Of a stretch of DNA of 55,071 nt, positions 48,816 to 55,071 are shown in pieces; positions within the stretch are counted from its first letter, which is position 1, and each line of letters opens with the position of its first letter. The notes under the pieces were generated by a model, which worked only from the letters and a program-made list of their open reading frames with translations, had not been told where the DNA came from and made no database searches. A program made the position numbers and the translations under genes. The stretch covers positions 1 to 55,071 of the forward strand of contig ABYL01000040.1 in NCBI GenBank assembly GCA_000173575.1, given 5' to 3'. This DNA is from Burkholderia sp. H160 (GTDB taxonomy: Bacteria > Pseudomonadota > Gammaproteobacteria > Burkholderiales > Burkholderiaceae).

Positions 48816-51415
48816 CTGATGGAGTCGTCGTATCGGAGCCGAGCCAGGCAATGACCATGGCAGGCTCGCGACTTGCACGTCGCATGCAAGGCTGGAAAAT
48901 GCGCGCTACCCCCGCAGGCACGGCAGCGCAGCCGCGAGATATAGCGGAGACAGGATCGGCCGACTGGATTGATGCCGCGGTGCCTGGTACGGTCGCACAC
49001 GAGCTTGCCCAGGCTGGCAGGTTCGATCCGCGCAATCCGACGCCGTTGGGATCATACGACTACTGGTATCGATTGAGCCTCTCCGGTACCGGACGTCGTC
49101 TGATCAGGCTGCACGGCCTCGCCACCATCGCCGAAGTGTGGTTCAACGACACGTTGTTACTGCGCTCGACGAGCATGTTCGTCTCACACGAGACGGCGGT
49201 CGACTTGAGTCCGGAAGGTAATACGCTATATCTATGCTTCCGTTCAATGGACCGTCATTTGCAAGCCGCTGTGCCGGTGCGACGGGCCCGCTGGCGGACC
49301 CGTCTCGTCGACGAACCCCGATTGCGCGGAATACGCACGACGTTGCTCGGACACATGCCAGGCTGGTTCCCCTCGATAGAACCGATTGGTCCATGGCGCG
49401 GCGTCGAGGTCGTAGATCCGGAAGGGCCGCCGGTTATCTGGCAGCACTCGCTGCGTTCTTTCGTCCGCGGCCACGACGGATGTGTCGACGTCACACTTAG
49501 ACTCGCTGCCCCAGTCAATGGCACGCTCGATGCCCGCCTGAGTTGCGGCGGCCATGAAACCCCCTTGGTCCAGCGCGACGCGTACACGTTCCACGCCGAA
49601 CTCACTGTGGCCAACGCCAAGCTCTGGTGGCCCCACACGCATGGCGAACCGAATTTATATGACGTCACGGTACATATCGGGCGCGCGTCGCTGCCGTTGG
49701 GACGAACCGGCTTTCGCACGCTCGCCCTTGACCGCGGGCGCGACAACCGGGGCTTTGCGCTATTGGTCAACGGTCTCCCGGTGTTCGCGCGCGGGGCGTG
49801 CTGGAGCAGCGCCGATCCACTGCGTCTTCACGCCGACGCATCCATCTACCGGCGTTATCTGCATCTGGCTAAGGCGGCTGGATTCAACATGGTTCGCGTT
49901 GGCGGCACCATGGTGTATGAGAATGATGCCTTCTACGACTTATGCGACGAGATGGGGCTATTAGTCTGGCAAGATTTTATGTTTGCCAACTTCGACTATC
50001 CGTCGGCCGATCCGTCCTTTGTCGGTTCGGTCGAGCAGGAAGCGATCCAATTTCTCGAGCGTCGCGGCGCCAACCCGTCGCTCGCGGTGCTTTGCGGCGG
50101 CAGCGAAATCGCGCAGCAAGCGGCCATGGTCGGACTCGATTCCACTCAACGGCAAGTCGATCTGACAGCGCAAACACTTGCCGACATTGCGGCGCTTCAT
50201 CGCCCCGACGCGATCTACATTTCCGACTCGCCGTGCGGCGATCCGCTACCGTTCTATCCGCGTGAAGGTGTATCGCACTACTACGGTGTTGGCGCGTATC
50301 GGCGACCACTGGACGACGCACGCCGCGCCGACGTGCGGTTTGCGAGTGAATGCCTCGCGTTTGCGAACGTGCCATGCGACGCCACCCTGGAAGCGATCGG
50401 TTCTCCGATGACTCATGAGCCGCGCTGGAAAACTGCGGTACCGCGCGACCAGGGTGCATCCTGGGACTTCGACGACGGACGCGATCACTACCTGCACGAA
50501 CTGTACGCACAGGATCCGGCTCGCCTGCGAATTCAGGATCCGGCTCGCTACCTGGAATTGTCACGCGCGGTTATCGCCGATGTGGTCAGCGAAACCTTCT
50601 CGGAATGGCGGCGTATTGGTTCGCGATGTTCGGGCGCGCTCGCCTGGCAGTTGCAGGACGTTATGCCGGGTGCCGGCTGGGGCATCATCGATGCCTATCT
50701 GCGTCCCAAATCTCCGTGGTATGCGATGCGTCACTCGCTACAGCCGCAGCAGATCCTCTTGTTGGACGAAGGGCTCAACGGTCTTGACATCCACTTGCTC
50801 AATGATCGCCAGCACGCACTCGATGTGCGGGTCGAAGTCGTCGCGCTGCGAGACGGCAGAGTCCCACTCGTTCGCGCGCACCGTGACTTCAGCGTCGAAC
50901 GCCATGGCGGCCTTCGAATCAATTCGGTTGAATTGCTTGGCCGGTTTTTCGACTTCACTTATGCCTATCAATTTGGTCCGCGCGAGCATGATACGGTGAT
51001 CGCCTCCATGTACTCCGTCGATACCGGAGCGCTCTTGTCTCAGGCGTTCTATTTTCCCGATCGGACACACCCGAGCGTGTTTGAACGCGGCGACATTGGT
51101 CTTGAAGCGAGCGCAGAGTGTTGCGATGGGCAATGGTGGGTGAACATTCGCACCCTCTGCGTTGCACGCTTCGTTCAGATTTCCGCGCCGGGCATGCTGC
51201 CCGAGGACAACTGGTTCCACCTCGCACCTGGCGCGCGGACACGGGTCGGACTAGCACTGGACAGTGCTCAATTGCTGCGGCCGCTCGTCTCCGAATCAAG
51301 TCCTCAGAAATCTTATGCACTTCCAGATCCGATTGTGATCGACGTGCGCGCTGTCAATTCCAGCAAGACCGTCCGTTTGAGGGAAGACCCGGTGAGAACA
51401 TCCCCCAGATCATGA
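48812..51415 (+). CDS. GH2 beta-mannosidase-like protein, cytoplasmic
   Basis: 867 residues. Sugar-binding jelly roll (WIDAAVPGTVAHELAQAG, YDYWYRLSL, LHGLATIAEVWFNDTLL), immunoglobulin-like region with WWPHTHGEPNLYDV, then the TIM barrel. The acid/base glutamate is Glu432 in LCGGSEIAQQ (GH2 mannosidases usually have Asn before this Glu; here it is Ser). The nucleophile is Glu513 in FASECLAF. There is no signal peptide, so it acts in the cytoplasm unless exported otherwise. ATGA overlap with the preceding gene makes it part of the carrier-protein operon. It may remove or transfer a mannosyl-type sugar from an aminoacylated intermediate. Confidence 0.82.
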   Translation: MTDGVVVSEPSQAMTMAGSRLARRMQGWKMRATPAGTAAQPRDIAETGSADWIDAAVPGTVAHELAQAGRFDPRNPTPLGSYDYWYRLSLSGTGRRLIRLHGLATIAEVWFNDTLLLRSTSMFVSHETAVDLSPEGNTLYLCFRSMDRHLQAAVPVRRARWRTRLVDEPRLRGIRTTLLGHMPGWFPSIEPIGPWRGVEVVDPEGPPVIWQHSLRSFVRGHDGCVDVTLRLAAPVNGTLDARLSCGGHETPLVQRDAYTFHAELTVANAKLWWPHTHGEPNLYDVTVHIGRASLPLGRTGFRTLALDRGRDNRGFALLVNGLPVFARGACWSSADPLRLHADASIYRRYLHLAKAAGFNMVRVGGTMVYENDAFYDLCDEMGLLVWQDFMFANFDYPSADPSFVGSVEQEAIQFLERRGANPSLAVLCGGSEIAQQAAMVGLDSTQRQVDLTAQTLADIAALHRPDAIYISDSPCGDPLPFYPREGVSHYYGVGAYRRPLDDARRADVRFASECLAFANVPCDATLEAIGSPMTHEPRWKTAVPRDQGASWDFDDGRDHYLHELYAQDPARLRIQDPARYLELSRAVIADVVSETFSEWRRIGSRCSGALAWQLQDVMPGAGWGIIDAYLRPKSPWYAMRHSLQPQQILLLDEGLNGLDIHLLNDRQHALDVRVEVVALRDGRVPLVRAHRDFSVERHGGLRINSVELLGRFFDFTYAYQFGPREHDTVIASMYSVDTGALLSQAFYFPDRTHPSVFERGDIGLEASAECCDGQWWVNIRTLCVARFVQISAPGMLPEDNWFHLAPGARTRVGLALDSAQLLRPLVSESSPQKSYALPDPIVIDVRAVNSSKTVRLREDPVRTSPRS

Positions 51416-51756
51416 TCTGGCTCGCGGTCCGCCGCCGCGCATGCTGACCGTCGAATTTCGCTGCCTTCAGGCGCCGTTTGGCAACGAGGAGCAGGAGGGG
51501 ACGGACGCCATCCACCCGGAGCTGCGACTAGGGTTGGGCAGGCTTTCTCGCCGATGAGGCGGCTCATCATGCCAAGTGGACGCGCTGCGGCTACAAATTT
51601 CTGCAAACGAATGGTCGATGCACTCAGATTCCGAAGCTCAAATCATAAACACGACATTATAGTACTAATGTCGTGTTATGGAGCGATGATTGTAGCGTTT
51701 TTATCGTTTTACGTTGTATTATCAACACATCACCACTTCCGCAGCCCGCGTCCACC
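51416..51756. other. Intergenic control region, 341 bases
   Basis: No gene is readable. The right third turns sharply AT-rich and holds the 30-bp palindrome and the promoter of the KfrA-like gene. The left part is G/C-rich with no structure I can name. Confidence 0.5.
51648..51677 (+). promoter_or_regulatory. Perfect 30-bp palindrome, probable KfrA operator
   Basis: Two 12-base arms (AACACGACATTA and its exact complement) flank a 6-base centre TAGTAC. It ends 79 bases upstream of the KfrA-like gene in an AT-rich promoter region. A possible -10 (TATTAT, 51717-51722) lies between. KfrA proteins repress their own promoter through long palindromes, so autoregulation is likely. Confidence 0.75.
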
Positions 51757-52827
51757 ATGACCCTGGAATCCGACATCGAAGTCGCTCGCCAAAACGCGTC
51801 CGACACGCAAACGCTGTATCGCGAGGTCTGTGCGTTGCTGTTTTTCCGGTACGGCGAAACGCCGACCGCGAACCGCCTGTATCAACTGGTGCGCAAAGGC
51901 AGCATGAGCGCGCCGGCCAAAGCGTTGCGCGATTTCTGGACCGACGTGCGTGACAAAACGCGTGTCGACGTCGGCCGCCCGGATTTGCCACCCGAGGTCG
52001 CGGCGGCCGCCGGCGAGTTCGCGGCCCAGATGTGGCGTCTGTCGAGCGATGCGGCGAACGCCGCGCTAGACGTGTTCAGGCAGGACGCCGACGCGCAAAT
52101 CGCCGCGGCGCGTGAACAGGCGGAGCAACAGGACAGGCAGCGTCAGGAAGCCGTGGACAATGCCGAGCGGGCGGCCAACGATGTCGCGACCCTGCGCGCG
52201 CGGATTGCCGGGCTCGAGGCGCGCATCGTCGAGCTGCAAACCGCCAATGACATGCTGACGTCGCAACTGGCGGCATCGAAGGAAGAAATCACGGCTGGAA
52301 CCGCCGCGCTCGCCGACGCCCGGCGCGATTTCGCCGACGAGCTCGCCAAGCTGCGGCGCTCGCACGAGCAGAACGAGCAGCGGCTTGCCGCGGCGGAAAA
52401 GCGCGCGTTGCTCGAAATCGAGAGCGAACGGGCGACGGCACAGCGTCTGCGCAAGGAGCTTCAGGCTAGCCACGAACGGGCGGCGACGCTCGAAGCGGAA
52501 TCGCGAACCGAGCGTGACGCGCTGCGGGACGAGTTGGCTGCAGCGAAGGCGGAACTGGCCGCCTCCGATGCGCGGCATACAGTGATCCGCACGCAACTGG
52601 CGGAAAGGGATGTGTTGCTGGCCGAACGCTTGGCTGCGACCGAGCTGTTGCGCGAGCGTATCGACACGCTGTCACGGCGGATCGAAGCAGCGCGGACAGA
52701 AAAAACCTCCGCGCGCCCTGCCCGCCGCGCCCGCGAAAAATCAACCGCGCAGGGCCGCGCCACGGCAGGCTTTTCAGGTGGACCGTTCGTCAAACGTTCG
52801 ACGACCGTTAAAGCACGCGAGGATTGA
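51757..52827 (+). CDS. KfrA-like DNA-binding coiled-coil protein
   Basis: 356 residues. The N-terminal 95 or so match the KfrA_N DNA-binding domain (YREVCALLFFRYGETPTANRLYQLVRKGSMSAPAKALRDFW). About 220 residues of nearly uninterrupted alpha-helical coiled-coil follow (REQAEQQDRQRQEAVDNAERAANDVATLRARI and onward), with a basic C-terminal tail. KfrA was described on plasmids as an autorepressor that also helps partitioning; chromosomal and megaplasmid copies occur in Burkholderia. The palindrome upstream fits autorepression. Its presence hints that this region may derive from a plasmid or secondary replicon. Confidence 0.85.
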   Translation: MTLESDIEVARQNASDTQTLYREVCALLFFRYGETPTANRLYQLVRKGSMSAPAKALRDFWTDVRDKTRVDVGRPDLPPEVAAAAGEFAAQMWRLSSDAANAALDVFRQDADAQIAAAREQAEQQDRQRQEAVDNAERAANDVATLRARIAGLEARIVELQTANDMLTSQLAASKEEITAGTAALADARRDFADELAKLRRSHEQNEQRLAAAEKRALLEIESERATAQRLRKELQASHERAATLEAESRTERDALRDELAAAKAELAASDARHTVIRTQLAERDVLLAERLAATELLRERIDTLSRRIEAARTEKTSARPARRAREKSTAQGRATAGFSGGPFVKRSTTVKARED

Positions 52828-52889
52828 GGAGCGTCGGCGCGCCGACGCGCCGTCCGACCAAAGTGCAGCAATCCCCGCGCAATGCTGCA

Positions 52890-53177
52890 TCAAAACTTCG
52901 GATGACACTCGAAACTGACCGACGACCCATGCTCGGTCATCACGCTGACGCCGCTGACCGTCTCCATATTCACGCTGGTTTGCATGCCACGACGCTCGCA
53001 GTAGTCGCGCGCCTCGTTAATCGCGCGTTCGTGCGCACGCGCCCACGCCATGCGTCCACCGGTCGCGCTGGCGGCGACCGTGTAGGTGCCGGGCTTGTCG
53101 CTCGCGACTACGTCCGAACTCGACGCGCACCCGACGAGACTCGCGCATGCGAGCACCACCGCGGCCGCACCGCGCAT
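52890..53177 (-). CDS. Small lipoprotein, hypothetical
   Basis: 95 residues from ATG 53177 (GGAAGAG upstream; a longer start at 53297 would bury the signal peptide). Signal peptide with lipobox LVGC, then SSSDVVASDKPGTYTVAASATGGRMAWARAHERAINEARDYCERRGMQ and a C-terminal SFECHPKF. Small lipoproteins of this type (YgdI/YgdR-like size, often with an internal Cys pair) are common in Burkholderia. Function is unknown; the two cysteines (CERRG and FECHP) could form a disulfide. Confidence 0.65.
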   Translation of the reverse strand: MRGAAAVVLACASLVGCASSSDVVASDKPGTYTVAASATGGRMAWARAHERAINEARDYCERRGMQTSVNMETVSGVSVMTEHGSSVSFECHPKF

Positions 53178-53596
53178 GCGCGTGATGAGCCGGGCCCTCT
53201 TCCTTTCTGAGCTCACCGTCTTCGCGACGGCCGCGGCACCGCGCACCCGCACCGTTTTGTGCGCCTCGGCGAGACTGCCCGAACCCTGATTCGACATCGT
53301 GGAACACCTGCATTTTTAACCAATAATGAGGCAGCAATTATCCGGAATCGTTCGCCGGAGATCAGCCGGCACCAGCGAAAACACTGTTGCGCACCTCTTA
53401 ACAATCGATGCCCGCATCACGCTGCGAAGACTTTGGCTCGGCAATGAGCGGACCACATGGTTCACAAAAGAGCTTCCCGAATCGCTATTGACCGGCTAGT
53501 CTGTATCGGTGCCTTTTCGACGAAGAGGCATACGAATCGCAAACAGACCCCACAACATGGCGGCATACACCGGTCATCGAACCGGAGGAGACAACA

Positions 53597-54949
53597 ATGG
53601 ATCTCGAGGCACGTACCCTTCATCGCGTCACGATGCGGCTCATACCGTTCCTGATGCTTTGCTATTTCATCGCCTATCTCGATCGCGTGAACGTCGGCTT
53701 CGCCGCGTTGCAGATGAACAAGGCGCTCGATCTCTCCGCGAGCGCGTTCGGCTTCGGCGCGGGCGTGTTCTTTATCGCGTATTTCTTTTTCGAAGTCCCG
53801 TCGAACCTGCTGCTCGAACGCTTCGGCGCAAGCCGCTGGATCGCGCGGATCATGTTCACGTGGGGCATCCTCGCGGGCGCGATGGCGTTCATTCCGAACA
53901 TCGCGAGTTTTACCGGGATTTCGCCCGCGCACGTGTTTTACGGCCTGCGCGTTCTGCTTGGCATCGCCGAGGCAGGCTTCTTCCCGGGCATCATCTTTCT
54001 GCTGACCTTGTGGTTTCCCGCCGCCTATCGCGGGCGCGTGGTCGGCTATTTCATGGCGGCGATTCCGCTGTCGACGGTGATTGGCGGCCCGATCTCCGGC
54101 GCGCTGCTGTCACTCGACGGCCGCGCCGGACTCGGCGGCTGGCAGTGGCTGTACCTGATCGAGGCGGCGCCCGCGGTGCTGCTGTCGTTCGCGGTGCTGT
54201 TCTATCTGACCGACAAGCCCGCCGACGCCCACTGGCTCAGCAACGAGGAACGTGACTGGCTGCTCGCGCGCCAGAAGAAGGAGCGCGAGCATCGCGAGGC
54301 GGTGCGCCATTTCAGCGTGAAGGAGGCGCTCATCAATCCGCGCGTGCTCGCCATCGCGCTGATCTATTTCGGCGCCAATGCAACCAACTACGGCCTGAGC
54401 TTCTTCCTGCCGCAGATCGTGAAGTCGTTCGGCCTCACCAATCTGCAGACGGGTTTCGTGACGTCGCTGCCGTACGTGGTCGGCCTGATCGGCATGATCA
54501 CGTGGGGACGGCGCTCGGATCGCCGGCTCGAACGCCGCTGGCATGTCGCGATTGCGCTGTTGATCGCGGCTGGCGGCATCGCAGCGGCGGCCGGGCTCGA
54601 CAATCCAGTGCAGAAGATGATCGCGCTGTCGATCGCCGGCTTCGGCATCTTCGGCTGCCTGCCGGTGATCTGGACCTTGCCGGCCGCGTTCCTGTCGGGC
54701 GCGGCGGCCGCGGGCGGTATCGCCGCGATCAATTCGCTCGGCAATCTGGCGGGCTTCTTCGGGCCGTTCGCGATGGGCTGGATCAAAGACAGCACCGGCG
54801 GCTTCGGCGCCGGGCTGCTATGCCTCGCGGGCGCGGGGCTCGTCGGGGTGGCTGCCGTGTTACTGCTGCATCACGACTCGTCGCTCGAGACGGCGCATGG
54901 GAATCCGCATGCGCGACCGTCGGGTGAACCTGGGGTCGCGCGGTCCTAG
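53597..54949 (+). CDS. MFS transporter, anion:cation symporter family
   Basis: 450 residues with 12 predicted helices and a GGAGGAG site upstream. ACS-family motifs: LIPFLMLCYFIAYLDRVNVGFAALQMNKALDLS, the FGAGVFFIAYFFFEVPSNLLLERFGASRWIARIM stretch, LRVLLGIAEAGFFPGIIFLLTLWFP and the mid-protein SNEERDWLLARQ loop. This group imports organic anions such as tartrate, 4-hydroxyphenylacetate or phthalate. It stands alone, so the substrate cannot be inferred. Confidence 0.9.
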   Translation: MDLEARTLHRVTMRLIPFLMLCYFIAYLDRVNVGFAALQMNKALDLSASAFGFGAGVFFIAYFFFEVPSNLLLERFGASRWIARIMFTWGILAGAMAFIPNIASFTGISPAHVFYGLRVLLGIAEAGFFPGIIFLLTLWFPAAYRGRVVGYFMAAIPLSTVIGGPISGALLSLDGRAGLGGWQWLYLIEAAPAVLLSFAVLFYLTDKPADAHWLSNEERDWLLARQKKEREHREAVRHFSVKEALINPRVLAIALIYFGANATNYGLSFFLPQIVKSFGLTNLQTGFVTSLPYVVGLIGMITWGRRSDRRLERRWHVAIALLIAAGGIAAAAGLDNPVQKMIALSIAGFGIFGCLPVIWTLPAAFLSGAAAAGGIAAINSLGNLAGFFGPFAMGWIKDSTGGFGAGLLCLAGAGLVGVAAVLLLHHDSSLETAHGNPHARPSGEPGVARS

Positions 54950-54972
54950 CGGCTCGCCGGGGGCGCGCGCGT

Positions 54973-55071
54973 TCAGTTCGCCCCGCTGCCGTTATTCGCC
55001 CCTTCCGCGCCCTGACCGCCCGCGTCGGGCGGCACGACGTCGTCCGGCGTCGGGGTGGGCGCGAGCGCTGC
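54973..55071 (-). CDS. 3' end of an unidentified gene (runs off window)
   Basis: The last 32 codons of a minus-strand gene, ending in TGA at 54975-54973. The readable tail is Pro/Asp/Gly/Asn-rich (APTPTPDDVVPPDAGG) and has strong G/C third positions. Such tails occur in several envelope proteins, but nothing identifies the gene. It converges on the MFS gene. Confidence 0.5.
   Translation of the reverse strand, partial: AALAPTPTPDDVVPPDAGGQGAEGANNGSGAN

Noticed and set aside
1-55071. CRISPR arrays, rRNA or tRNA genes, intact insertion sequences
   Set aside because: No regularly spaced 25-40 bp repeats, no cloverleaf-like or rRNA-like stretches, and no intact transposase were seen on either strand. 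A faint tRNA could be missed by eye.

Overview
This window is a GC-rich bacterial chromosome or megaplasmid segment that looks like Burkholderiaceae of the Paraburkholderia/Caballeronia/Burkholderia group. The pointers are a phasin-type protein, a BaeSR-type two-component pair, a BamA fragment of Burkholderia type, a capsule-type GDP-heptose gene set, strongly G/C-biased third codon positions and dense operons with ATGA overlaps. All assignments come from reading the sequence and from recalled family knowledge. No database search was run.

Layout. 0-1.6 kb: the start of a sensor kinase coupled to a periplasmic binding protein, both on the minus strand. 1.9-3.1 kb: small genes, including a phasin-like one. 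3.2-3.3 kb: a dead tyrosine-integrase tail. 3.4-9.4 kb: an operon with a polar amino-acid ABC transporter, a histidine-ammonia-lyase homologue that lacks the Ala-Ser-Gly cofactor triad, and a HutC-type repressor. Two matching operators lie in front of it. I propose that it takes up and degrades ergothioneine or another betaine. 9.4-11.8 kb: baeSR. 12-13.5 kb: small hypothetical genes and an orphan response regulator with a degenerate receiver. 13.8-15.7 kb: two GT9 (heptosyltransferase-like) genes. 15.7-16.8 kb: truncated bamA and eamA remnants joined at their broken 5' ends.

16.9-29.3 kb is an organosulfur-scavenging locus: three DszC/SfnB-like flavin monooxygenases, a sigma-54 activator of SfnR type, an FMN reductase, dimethylsulfone monooxygenase SfnG and a complete branched-chain-type ABC transporter. 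At least four sigma-54 promoters (GG-N10-GC) and five copies of a palindrome YTGCTG-N6-CAGCAR can be read, so the locus appears to be wired as one regulon.

30.1-45.1 kb is an exopolysaccharide or capsule locus. It holds the four-gene GDP-D-glycero-D-manno-heptose pathway, a secreted glycosidase, a Wzc-type tyrosine autokinase, three glycosyltransferases, a polymerase-like membrane protein, a Wzx-like flippase and a tandem alpha/beta hydrolase whose two nucleophile elbows both lack serine.

45.2-51.4 kb is the most unusual part. It is a tightly coupled five-gene operon: a stand-alone carrier protein, an acyl-CoA-dehydrogenase-like flavoprotein, a seryl-tRNA-synthetase-like amino acid:[carrier protein] ligase, a DUF1839/BtrH-like protein and a cytoplasmic GH2 beta-mannosidase-like protein. 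It reads as a pathway that charges an amino acid onto a carrier protein, oxidises it and transfers it, possibly onto the neighbouring polysaccharide. 51.6-55.1 kb: a KfrA-like coiled-coil regulator with a perfect 30-bp palindrome upstream, a small lipoprotein, an MFS transporter and the 3' end of an unidentified gene.
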